Source of the DNA: Polaromonas sp.
GTDB lineage: Bacteria; Pseudomonadota; Gammaproteobacteria; Burkholderiales; Burkholderiaceae
Direction of reading: 5' to 3'
NCBI GenBank assembly: GCA_013823505.1
Contig: PNMH01000156.1
Span: 1-5,852, forward strand
DNA length: 5,852 nucleotides
In this document: in pieces, positions 1 through 5,852 of the stretch
Position numbering within the stretch: the first letter of the stretch is position 1
How the letters are laid out: each line of letters opens with the position of its first letter
Notes under the pieces: generated by a model
Told to the model about the DNA's origin: nothing
The model's input: only the letters and a program-made list of their open reading frames with translations
The model's database searches: none
Translations under genes and position numbers: made by a program

Positions 1-1923
1 CGCATGGGCAAGACGCCGTACCAGGCGTCGATGGAAGCGGCCGACGAGATTGGCCTGGCGGTGATCGCCACCACCTTCGCCTTGATCGCAGTCTTCCTGC
101 CCACCGCCTTCATGTCGGGCATCCCGGGCAAATTCTTCAAGCAATTCGGCTGGACAGCGTCGTTCGCGGTGTTCGCCTCGCTGGTGGTGGCGCGCGCGCT
201 CACGCCCATGATGGCGGCCTACCTGCTCAAGCCGGTGGTGATGGCCAAAGACATGCCGCGCTGGGCGCGCAGCAACCGCGTGACGGGGGCCTTCTGGAAG
301 TGGATGACCAACCAGGACGAACCCGCCTGGCTCAACACCTACCAGGGCTGGGCGGCCTGGTGCATCCGCCACCGCTGGATCACCATGATCGGCGCGGGCG
401 TGTTCTTTGTCGGCTCGCTGATGCTGATTCCGTTGTTGCCTCAGGGCTTCATTCCGCCCGACGACAACTCGCAGACGCAGGTCTACATTGAACTGCCACC
501 GGGCTCCACGCTGCAGCAGACCGTGGCGAGTGCCGAGCGTGCGCGTCTGCTGGTGATGGAGGTGCCGCACGTGAAGTCGGTCTACACCACCATCGGCTCC
601 GGGTCGGCTGGCTCCGACCCCTTTGCGCCGCAGGGCACAGCCGAGTCGCGCAAGGCGGCGCTGACCATCCAGCTCGATGCGCGCGGCACGCGCCCGCGCA
701 AACAGATCATCGAAAACCAGATGCGCGCGGCCATGTCCAATCTGCCAGGCGTGCGCAGCAAGGTGGGGCTGGGCGGTTCGGGTGAAAAGTACATCCTGAC
801 GCTGACCGGCAACGACGCCGCTGCGCTCACCACGGCGGCCACCGGGATTGAACGCGACTTGCGCACCATCCAAGGGGTGGGCAGCGTGCAGTCCACCGCC
901 TCGCTGGTGCGCACCGAGATCAGCGTCACGCCCGACCTTGCGCGCGCTGCCGAGATGGGTGTCACCAGCAGCGCCATCGCCGAGACACTGCGCATCGCCA
1001 CCGTGGGCGACTACGACACAGCCCTGCCCAAGATGAACCTGCCGCAGCGGCAGATCCCCATCGTGGTCAAGCTCGATGCCGCGGCGCGTGGTGATCTGGA
1101 CCTGCTGGCCAGGCTGTCAGTGCCGGGCAGCAAGGGCCCGGTGATGTTGGGGCAGGTGGCCACGCTGAGTTTTGGCGGCGGCCCGGCCGTGATCGACCGC
1201 TACGACCGCGCGCGCAACATCAACTTCGAGGTGGAGCTGGCCGGCATTGCGCTGGGCGACATGAAGAACGCGGTGGAGAAACTGCCGAGCTTGCGCAACC
1301 TGCCACCCGGTGTGTCGGTGCTGGAGATTGGCGACGCCGAGGTGCAGGGTGAGCTGTTTGCCAGCTTCGGCCTGGCGATGCTCACTGGTGTGCTGTGCAT
1401 CTACATCGTGCTGGTGTTGCTGTTCAAGGCTTTCCTGCACCCGGTCACCATCCTGGCGGCGCTGCCGCTGTCGCTGGGTGGAGCGTTTGTGGCGTTGCTG
1501 CTGGCGAACAAGAGCTTCTCGATGCCGTCGCTGATCGGTCTGATCATGCTGATGGGCGTGGCGACAAAGAATTCGATTTTGCTGGTGGAGTACGCGATCG
1601 AGGCGCGGCGCGAGCACGGCATGAACCGGCTGGACGCGATCCTGGATGCCTGCCACAAGCGCGCACGTCCGATCGTGATGACGACGATTGCCATGGGGGC
1701 GGGCATGTTGCCGATCGCCATTGGCTGGGGCGCTGCCGACAGCAGTTTCCGCTCACCGATGGCGGTGGCGGTGATCGGCGGTTTGATCACGTCCACCTTC
1801 CTGAGCTTGCTGGTGATCCCGGCGGTGTTCACGCTGGTGGACGATGTGTCGATCTGGTTTGGGTCGCTGTTTGGGCGCAAACCTTCTGGGGCCGAGTCGC
1901 CGTCGGAGGCCCTGCGCGCTTAG
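1..1923 (+). CDS. RND efflux transporter permease subunit (HAE1/AcrB-type), 3' part only
   Basis: Inner-membrane proton-driven export pump subunit that works with a periplasmic adaptor and an outer-membrane channel. The reading frame is open from base 1, so the visible 640 codons are the C-terminal part of a protein usually about 1,030-1,070 residues long. Roughly the first 400 residues, including the conserved Asp pair of TM4, lie upstream of the window. Counting from the Met at base 4, probable membrane segments are near residues 17-40 (TM5), 50-72 (TM6), 124-146 (TM7), 452-474 (TM8), 478-501 (TM9), 505-531 (TM10), 556-577 (TM11) and 585-612 (TM12). The large periplasmic porter/docking region lies between TM7 and TM8. 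The TM10 motif GVATKNSILLVEYA carries the Lys (K522) equivalent to the proton-relay Lys of AcrB. The Met at base 4 is internal, not a real start. No outer-membrane factor gene follows, and substrates cannot be inferred. The hydrophilic tail is short and ends at TAG 1921-1923. Confidence 0.95.
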   Translation, partial: RMGKTPYQASMEAADEIGLAVIATTFALIAVFLPTAFMSGIPGKFFKQFGWTASFAVFASLVVARALTPMMAAYLLKPVVMAKDMPRWARSNRVTGAFWKWMTNQDEPAWLNTYQGWAAWCIRHRWITMIGAGVFFVGSLMLIPLLPQGFIPPDDNSQTQVYIELPPGSTLQQTVASAERARLLVMEVPHVKSVYTTIGSGSAGSDPFAPQGTAESRKAALTIQLDARGTRPRKQIIENQMRAAMSNLPGVRSKVGLGGSGEKYILTLTGNDAAALTTAATGIERDLRTIQGVGSVQSTASLVRTEISVTPDLARAAEMGVTSSAIAETLRIATVGDYDTALPKMNLPQRQIPIVVKLDAAARGDLDLLARLSVPGSKGPVMLGQVATLSFGGGPAVIDRYDRARNINFEVELAGIALGDMKNAVEKLPSLRNLPPGVSVLEIGDAEVQGELFASFGLAMLTGVLCIYIVLVLLFKAFLHPVTILAALPLSLGGAFVALLLANKSFSMPSLIGLIMLMGVATKNSILLVEYAIEARREHGMNRLDAILDACHKRARPIVMTTIAMGAGMLPIAIGWGAADSSFRSPMAVAVIGGLITSTFLSLLVIPAVFTLVDDVSIWFGSLFGRKPSGAESPSEALRA

Positions 1924-1937
1924 TTGGTGGGCGGGCG

Positions 1938-2030
1938 CGTGAGTGAGTGGCGCTCTGCTCCGCGGCTGTCCCCCGGCGGCTGGTGCCGCCTCCTCCTTTA
2001 TGCCGCTGCGCAGAGCGCCACTCACTCACG
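1938..2030 (-). repeat. Hairpin repeat element, copy 1 (conserved core, private stem)
   Basis: A long inverted repeat: 1938-1958 pairs perfectly with 2010-2030 (21 bp). It encloses a 51-nt core, 1959-2009, that reads on the minus strand like the core of the second copy at 2074-2179. In minus-strand order the core contains a 3x3 internal loop GCA/GGA (2009-2007 and 1961-1959) and a 5-bp stem GCGGC/GCCGC (2006-2002 with 1966-1962). Next comes a purine-rich internal loop ATAAAGGAGGA / GGGGGACA (2001-1991 and 1974-1967), then a terminal 6-bp GGCGGC/GCCGCC stem (1990-1985 with 1980-1975) with a 4-nt loop. No T-tract follows on either strand, so it is not a textbook intrinsic terminator, though it lies just after the efflux gene stop. 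The family is not recognised. A structured RNA, a REP-like palindrome or a small non-autonomous mobile element are all possible. Confidence 0.9.
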
Positions 2031-2073
2031 AGCTTGAAGTGATGTTGGAGCGAGCAGTTGACGAGTGCAACGA

Positions 2074-2179
2074 GGTTATCGGCGGCCACGGGGCACGGCG
2101 CAGCGAAATAAAGGAGGAGAGGCGGCAAAGCCGCCTCGGGGGACATTCGCGGAGCCGTGCCCTGTGGTCGCCGATGACC
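2074..2179 (+). repeat. Hairpin repeat element, copy 2 (conserved core, private stem)
   Basis: A long inverted repeat: 2074-2099 pairs with 2154-2179 over 26 positions. Of these, 23 are Watson-Crick and three are G·U-type when read as plus-strand RNA (2077/2176, 2085/2168, 2090/2163). The 54-nt core at 2100-2153 matches the minus-strand core of copy 1. It has a GCA/GGA internal loop (2100-2102, 2151-2153), a 5-bp stem GCGAA/TTCGC (2103-2107, 2146-2150) and the loop ATAAAGGAGGA / GGGGGACA (2108-2118, 2138-2145). The terminal stem is 8 bp, GAGGCGGC/GCCGCCTC (2119-2126, 2130-2137), with an AAA loop. The outer stem shares no evident sequence with that of copy 1. The element lies about 40 nt from the glnD stop codon and in opposite orientation to copy 1. 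No start codon lies at a usable distance after AAAGGAGG, and I see no ORF in it. Confidence 0.9.
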
Positions 2180-2221
2180 GGAGCAACCGGAGAGAAACAC
2201 GAGCAAAGCCGGAGAAAAGCC

Positions 2222-4939
2222 TCAGCCCTCCAGCGTCTCCAGCAACTCCGTCTCGATCTCGATCTGCCGCTTGTTCATCTGCAGCTGCGCGCCACAGATG
2301 AGGAACGTGTCTTCCACCCGCTCGCCCAGCGTGGTGATCTTGGCCAGCTGCACGTTGATGTCGTAACGCGCCAGCACCCGCGAGATGCCGTAAAGCAGAC
2401 CGGCTCGATCGCTTGCCGAGACCGACAACAACCAACGCTGCGCCTTCTCGTCCGGCCGCAGATCCACCCGCGGCGTGACCGGGAAACTCTTGACCCGGCG
2501 CGAGAGCCTGCCCTTCATGGGCGCCGGCAACGGGCCGCACTCGTCGATGGTCTGCGCCAGGTTGTTCTCCACCATGGCGATCAATTCGCGGTAGTGCTCG
2601 GACAGCGTGGGCGCCACCACCTGGAAGGTGTCGAGTGCGTGGCCGGTGAGCGTGGTGTGCACGCGGGCGTCCAGGATGCTGAAGTTGGAGCTGTCGAAAT
2701 AGCCGCAAATGCGGGCAAACAGATCGTTTTGGTCGGGCGCATACACCAGCACCTGCAGGCCTTCGCCTTCGGGCGAGAGGCGGGCGCGCACGATGCAGCG
2801 GTCGATCACAACGTCATCGCCTTCTGGCGCAGGCTTGCCTGCCGCTTTGGTCGCGGTCTGGGCGATCTGGCGCGTGAGCACGCGGGTGTGCCAGGCGATC
2901 TCGTCGGCCTGGTGGCGCATGAAGTAGCTCACGTCCAGCGTGTCCCAGAGCGCCTTGTGGGCCATGTGCGGCAGCGCGTGCAGCGCCAGCATGGACAGCG
3001 CCTCTCGCTTGCGCGCTTCGATCACGGCACCCGGGTCGGGCGCTCGGCCGCCGAGCGCACGCAGGGTGTAGCGGTACAGGTCTTCCAGCAGCTTGCCCTT
3101 CCAGGCATTCCACACCTTGGGACTGGTGCCGCGAATGTCGGCCACGGTGAGCAGGTAGAGCGCCGTGAGGTAACGCTCGTTGCCCACGCGTTGGGCAAAG
3201 GCGGCGATCACGTCCGGGTCGCTGAGGTCTTCCTTTTGAGCCATGCGGCTCATGGTCAGGTGCTCGGACACCAGGAACTCGATCAGCTTGCTGTCTTCGC
3301 GCTCGATGCCGTGTTGGCGGCAGAAAGTGCGAACGTCCTTGGCGCCGAGATCGGAGTGATCACCGCCACGGCCCTTGGCGATGTCGTGGAAGATCGCCGC
3401 GATGTAGAAGATCCAGGGCTTGTCCCAGCCGGCGGCCAGCTGCGAGCAGAACGGGTATTCGTGTGAATGCTCCGCAATGAAGAAGCGGCGCACGTTGCGC
3501 AGCACCATCAGGATGTGCTGGTCCACGGTGTAGACGTGGAACAGGTCGTGCTGCATCTGGCCCACGATGTGGCGGAACACCCAGAGGTAGCGCCCGAGCA
3601 CCGAGGTCTCGTTCATCATGCGCAGCGCGTGCGTGATGCCTTCGGGCTCCTGCAGGATCTGCAGGAACTGCGCGCGGTTGACCGGGTCGGCGCGGAACTT
3701 GGCGTTCATCACAGGCCGGGCGTTGTAGAGCGCACGCAGCGTGCGGGCGGAAAACCCCTTGATGCCCACCGTGGTCTGGTAGATGTGGAACGTCTCCAGG
3801 ATCGCGTGGGGCTGCTGCACGTACAGGTCGTCGCTGGCCACCTCCAGCATGCCGCCCTTGTCGAAAAAGCGCGCGTTCAAGGGCCGCAGGCGGTCCACGC
3901 CGGCCATGTCGTCCTGCAGGCGTTCCTGGATGTTGAGCAACAAGATCTGGTTGAGCTGGGTCACCGCCTTGGCTGCCCAGTAGTAACGCTTCATGAGCGC
4001 TTCGCTGGCGCGGCGCGTGCCTTTGGCGGTGGGTGCCACGTGGGGCGCTCCGGGCGGGCCGGCGTTGATGACAGCCGGCACCTGCGCCTTGAAGCCGAAC
4101 GATTCGGCCACGGCTGTCTGCAGGTCGAACACCAGGCGGTCTTCGCGCCGGTTGGCCAGCAGGTGCAGGCGCGCACGGATCAGGCTGAGCAGGGCTTCGT
4201 TGGCCTTGATCTGCCGGGCTTCCAGCGGCGTGGCCAGACCCTTGCGGGCCAGGTCGTCCCAGCTGCGACCCAGGCCAGCCGCCTTGGACACCCACAGGAT
4301 GATCTGCAGATCGCGCAGGCCGCCGGGTGACTCCTTGCAGTTGGGCTCCAGCGAATACGGGGTGTTTTCGTACTTGGTGTGGCGCTGGCGCATCTCCAGC
4401 GTCTTGGCCACATAAAAGGCCTTGGGGTCCATGGCCTCGCCAAGCTGGGTCACCAGGCGGTTGAAGGCGTTCTTGCTGCCGCAGATCAGCCGGCTCTCCA
4501 GCATGGAGGTCTGCACCGTCACGTCTTTGGCCGACTCCTCCACGCAGTCGGACACCGTGCGCACGCTGGAGCCGATTTCCAGGCCGAGGTCCCAACAGGC
4601 GCCGATGAACGCCTCGAGCTGCTTCTTGAGTTCTGCGTCGTCGTCGGGCTGCGCACCGTCGGGCAGCAGCACCAGCACGTCCACGTCGGAATAAGGGAAG
4701 AGTTCGCCGCGGCCGTAACCGCCCACCGCAATGAGCGAGCAACCGCCCGCAAACCCGGCACGGCCCCAGAGTTCGCGCAGGGTCTGGTCGGTCAGGCGCG
4801 AGAGCTGCTGCAGCGCCTGGCGCACGCCCCGGGTGGAAGCACCCTGGTCGCGCAGCAGGGCAAAGAGGGCAGTCTTGTCGTCGCGGTAGCGCTGGCGCAG
4901 CGCGCCGATGTCGCCCGCCGGCGCCAGTGGGGCGTCCAT
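2222..4939 (-). CDS. glnD: Bifunctional PII uridylyltransferase / uridylyl-removing enzyme GlnD
   Basis: Cytosolic nitrogen sensor that uridylylates PII proteins (GlnB/GlnK) when glutamine is low and removes UMP when glutamine is high, thereby steering glutamine synthetase adenylylation and the NtrBC response. The 905-residue product is close to the usual ~860-900. The nucleotidyltransferase domain has [17 protein letters not shown] at residues 73-89, with catalytic D85 and D87. A helical GlnD linker region follows. The HD hydrolase domain shows TVDQH (H475), [13 protein letters not shown] (H518, D519), SEH (H560) and AD (D601). Two glutamine-sensing ACT domains lie at about 727-795 and 836-905. 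The ATG at 4937-4939 is 4 nt after the map stop. It lacks a clear Shine-Dalgarno, which points to translational coupling. Residues ~285-311 form a Gly/Pro/Ala-rich stretch that looks longer than I expect at this point in the family. All catalytic residues are present, so it should be active in both directions. Confidence 0.98.
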   Translation of the reverse strand: MDAPLAPAGDIGALRQRYRDDKTALFALLRDQGASTRGVRQALQQLSRLTDQTLRELWGRAGFAGGCSLIAVGGYGRGELFPYSDVDVLVLLPDGAQPDDDAELKKQLEAFIGACWDLGLEIGSSVRTVSDCVEESAKDVTVQTSMLESRLICGSKNAFNRLVTQLGEAMDPKAFYVAKTLEMRQRHTKYENTPYSLEPNCKESPGGLRDLQIILWVSKAAGLGRSWDDLARKGLATPLEARQIKANEALLSLIRARLHLLANRREDRLVFDLQTAVAESFGFKAQVPAVINAGPPGAPHVAPTAKGTRRASEALMKRYYWAAKAVTQLNQILLLNIQERLQDDMAGVDRLRPLNARFFDKGGMLEVASDDLYVQQPHAILETFHIYQTTVGIKGFSARTLRALYNARPVMNAKFRADPVNRAQFLQILQEPEGITHALRMMNETSVLGRYLWVFRHIVGQMQHDLFHVYTVDQHILMVLRNVRRFFIAEHSHEYPFCSQLAAGWDKPWIFYIAAIFHDIAKGRGGDHSDLGAKDVRTFCRQHGIEREDSKLIEFLVSEHLTMSRMAQKEDLSDPDVIAAFAQRVGNERYLTALYLLTVADIRGTSPKVWNAWKGKLLEDLYRYTLRALGGRAPDPGAVIEARKREALSMLALHALPHMAHKALWDTLDVSYFMRHQADEIAWHTRVLTRQIAQTATKAAGKPAPEGDDVVIDRCIVRARLSPEGEGLQVLVYAPDQNDLFARICGYFDSSNFSILDARVHTTLTGHALDTFQVVAPTLSEHYRELIAMVENNLAQTIDECGPLPAPMKGRLSRRVKSFPVTPRVDLRPDEKAQRWLLSVSASDRAGLLYGISRVLARYDINVQLAKITTLGERVEDTFLICGAQLQMNKRQIEIETELLETLEG

Positions 4940-4943
4940 CGGC

Positions 4944-5771
4944 TCAGGCGGCCACGGCGGCCTGGGCTGTCACGAAGGCCGGTGGCGCCAAACTGCCGGC
5001 CGACAGCGTGAGCACTTCGTAGCCGGTTTCGGTGACCAGCACCGTGTGTTCCCACTGGGCGGAGAGCGAACGGTCGCGCGTGACGATAGTCCAGCCGTCG
5101 CCGGCTTCCTTGATGTCGCGTTTGCCCGCGTTGATCATGGGCTCGATGGTGAAGGTCATGCCCGGCTTGAGTTCTTCCAGCGTGCCCGGGCGGCCGTAAT
5201 GCAGCACCTGGGGGTCTTCGTGAAACTTCTGGCCGATGCCGTGGCCGCAGAATTCGCGCACCACCGAGAAGCCGTTGCCTTCGGCAAAGGTCTGGATGGC
5301 GTGGCCGATGTCGCCCAGGCGGATGCCGGGCTTGACCATCACGATGCCTTTCCACATGGCCTCGTACGTCACCTGGGTCAGCCGGCGCGCCTGCACCGAG
5401 CAGGCGGCTTCGCCACCGATCATGTACATGCGGCTGTTGTCGCCAAACCAGCCGTCCTTGATGACGGTCACGTCCACGTTGAGGATGTCGCCCTTCTTGA
5501 GCGGCTTCTCGTTCGGGATGCCGTGGCACACCACGTGGTTGATGGAGGTGCACAGGTGGCCGGGGTAGGGCGGGTAACCGCTGGGCTGGTAGCCGATGGT
5601 GGCCGAGACCGTGCCCTGCTGTTTCATGAACTCGGCCGCGAGGCGGTCGATCTCCAGCGTGGTCACGCCCGGCTGGATCAGCGGCGTGAGGTAGTCCAGC
5701 ACTTCGGAGGCCAGGCGGCAAGCCACCCGCATGCCTTCGATGCCCGCTTCGTCTTTGTAGGTGATGCTCAT
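4944..5771 (-). CDS. map: Type I methionine aminopeptidase
   Basis: Removes the initiator Met from nascent proteins whose second residue is small; cytosolic and usually essential. The 275-residue product has the pita-bread fold signatures. CHGIPN contains H83. The metal ligands are D100 (NVD), D111 (FGDNS), H177 (CGHGIG), E210 (TIEPM) and E241 (WEHT); H184 (KFHEDP) and W227 (GDGWT) are also conserved. There is no N-terminal extension, as in the bacterial type Ia class. The N-terminus [17 protein letters not shown] aligns well with the family, which supports the ATG at 5771. The C-terminus carries an extra Ala/Pro-rich tail of about 12-15 residues compared with the E. coli protein. It is first in the unit with glnD downstream. 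The bases before the ATG are pyrimidine-rich (C-tract) with no Shine-Dalgarno, and a -10 element lies only 8 nt upstream (see promoter). Confidence 0.98.
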   Translation of the reverse strand: MSITYKDEAGIEGMRVACRLASEVLDYLTPLIQPGVTTLEIDRLAAEFMKQQGTVSATIGYQPSGYPPYPGHLCTSINHVVCHGIPNEKPLKKGDILNVDVTVIKDGWFGDNSRMYMIGGEAACSVQARRLTQVTYEAMWKGIVMVKPGIRLGDIGHAIQTFAEGNGFSVVREFCGHGIGQKFHEDPQVLHYGRPGTLEELKPGMTFTIEPMINAGKRDIKEAGDGWTIVTRDRSLSAQWEHTVLVTETGYEVLTLSAGSLAPPAFVTAQAAVAA

Positions 5772-5779
5772 GGGGGAGG

Positions 5780-5788
5780 ATTATCCCA
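5780..5788 (-). promoter_or_regulatory. Extended -10 promoter for map-glnD, possibly giving a leaderless mRNA
   Basis: The minus strand reads TGG-GATAAT (5788 to 5780), which fits the extended -10 consensus TGn-TATAAT with five of six hexamer matches. No good -35 is present at 16-18 nt upstream, as is common for extended -10 promoters. The hexamer ends 8 nt before the A of the map ATG, so the transcription start would fall between 5773 and 5771, at or within two bases of the start codon. The intervening bases are almost all C/T, and the A of the ATG is the first purine. Confidence 0.55.
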
Positions 5789-5793
5789 CCGGG

Positions 5794-5821
5794 CCCTGCA
5801 GCGCAGGGTATCGCTGGCGAT
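5794..5821. promoter_or_regulatory. Two short dyads between the divergent promoters
   Basis: CCCTGC (5794-5799) and GCAGGG (5803-5808) form a 6-bp inverted repeat with a 3-nt gap just upstream of the map -10. ATCGC (5810-5814) and GCGAT (5817-5821) form a 5-bp inverted repeat touching the divergent -35. Either could be an operator, but arms this short are frequent by chance in GC-rich DNA. Confidence 0.2.
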
Positions 5822-5847
5822 GACTGGGCGGGCCGCGCGGGTAAAAT
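5820..5847 (+). promoter_or_regulatory. Divergent sigma70-type promoter for a gene right of the window
   Basis: The plus strand has ATGACT (5820-5825, four of six matches to TTGACA), a 16-nt spacer and TAAAAT (5842-5847, five of six matches to TATAAT). It would drive a gene beyond 5852. In many proteobacteria the gene divergent from map is rpsB (ribosomal protein S2), so that is the likely target, but no part of it is visible here. The call rests only on hexamer similarity and position. Confidence 0.45.
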
Positions 5848-5852
5848 CGCCA

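Larger units (their letters stand above)
1924..2221. other. Convergent intergenic region holding the two hairpin repeats
   Basis: This is the space between the convergent stops of the efflux gene and glnD. Apart from the two hairpin elements it holds a 43-nt spacer (2031-2073) with no recognisable signal. It also holds a purine-rich stretch, 2178-2214, with three CCGGAG copies (2178-2183, 2187-2192, 2209-2214), just after the glnD stop as read on the minus strand. No credible ORF, tRNA or T-tract terminator is visible. A long open frame that crosses this interval on the plus strand continues antisense into glnD and is not considered a gene. Confidence 0.8.

Noticed and set aside
582..1880. 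Antisense frames within the efflux gene (582-1001, 1117-1656, 1401-1880)
   Set aside because: They lie opposite a clear RND permease and show no conserved domain, start signal or compositional support.
2058..2080. TTGACG (2058-2063) as the -35 of a promoter between the repeats
   Set aside because: No -10-like hexamer occurs at 16-18 nt; the nearest AT-rich bases (GTTATC, 2075-2080) are only 11 nt away.
2111..2117. AAGGAGG as the ribosome binding site of a small ORF
   Set aside because: No ATG, GTG or TTG lies at a usable distance downstream, and the same motif occurs in the opposite strand copy with no start either; it is better explained as the conserved loop.
1938..2179. Hairpins as ordinary intrinsic terminators
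   Set aside because: No T-tract follows either hairpin on either strand, and the shared core with internal loops is more complex than a terminator stem. A role in 3'-end formation remains possible.
2178..2214. Three CCGGAG copies downstream of the glnD stop
   Set aside because: They are too short and irregularly spaced to call a repeat array, and purine-rich GC sequence makes such hexamers likely by chance.
1924..2221. Insertion sequence, CRISPR array or tRNA in the intergenic gap
   Set aside because: There is no transposase fragment, no shared terminal repeats or direct target duplication, no regularly spaced repeats and no cloverleaf.
1943..5011. Chain of long plus-strand open frames (1943-3466, 3467-4330, 4379-5011), all in one frame, antisense to glnD
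   Set aside because: The frame is open because of the GC-rich codon bias of glnD on the other strand; the translations are low-complexity (rich in Arg, His, Gln, Val) and resemble no family, while glnD is unambiguous.
3360..5721. Further long minus-strand frames overlapping glnD and map (3360-4742, 4792-5721)
   Set aside because: Shifted-frame shadows with Arg/Pro/Ala-rich, family-free translations overlapping genes with intact catalytic motifs.

Overview
The window looks like an ordinary chromosomal segment of a high-GC betaproteobacterium, most likely Burkholderiales and probably a Comamonadaceae member. This rests on the high-GC codon use, the protein sequences and the map-glnD gene pair. 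The genus cannot be fixed from the sequence alone. Three protein genes fill almost all of it: the 3' part of an RND efflux pump gene (1-1923, + strand, cut by the window edge), glnD (2222-4939, - strand) and map (4944-5771, - strand).

Region by region: 1-1923 encodes the C-terminal ~60% of an inner-membrane RND (HAE1/AcrB-type) drug:proton antiporter. The interval 1924-2221 separates this gene from the convergent glnD gene and is not empty. It holds two long hairpin elements, 1938-2030 and 2074-2179, in opposite orientation. The two share a nearly identical core of about 51-54 nt, but their 21-26 bp flanking stems are unrelated in sequence to each other while each is almost perfectly self-complementary. 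Within the core, bases predicted to be unpaired are identical, and most differences fall in predicted stems and are compensated. That pattern is expected of a structured RNA or a structured single-stranded DNA element. I do not recognise the family, and this is the most interesting part of the window.

From 4939 down to 2222 runs glnD, the bifunctional uridylyltransferase/uridylyl-removing enzyme that controls PII nitrogen signalling. All expected domains are present. It starts 4 nt after the map stop codon, so map and glnD look like one transcription unit. map encodes a type I methionine aminopeptidase with all metal ligands intact. The last 81 nt (5772-5852) are a divergent promoter region. 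An extended -10 element lies so close to the map ATG that map mRNA may be leaderless. A second promoter candidate points rightwards to a gene beyond the window; by the conserved neighbourhood known from many proteobacteria this would be rpsB, but that gene is not visible here.

The efflux gene has no visible functional link with the map-glnD unit. The two transcription units simply converge on the hairpin pair, which may also act as a transcript-end or processing structure for either side.
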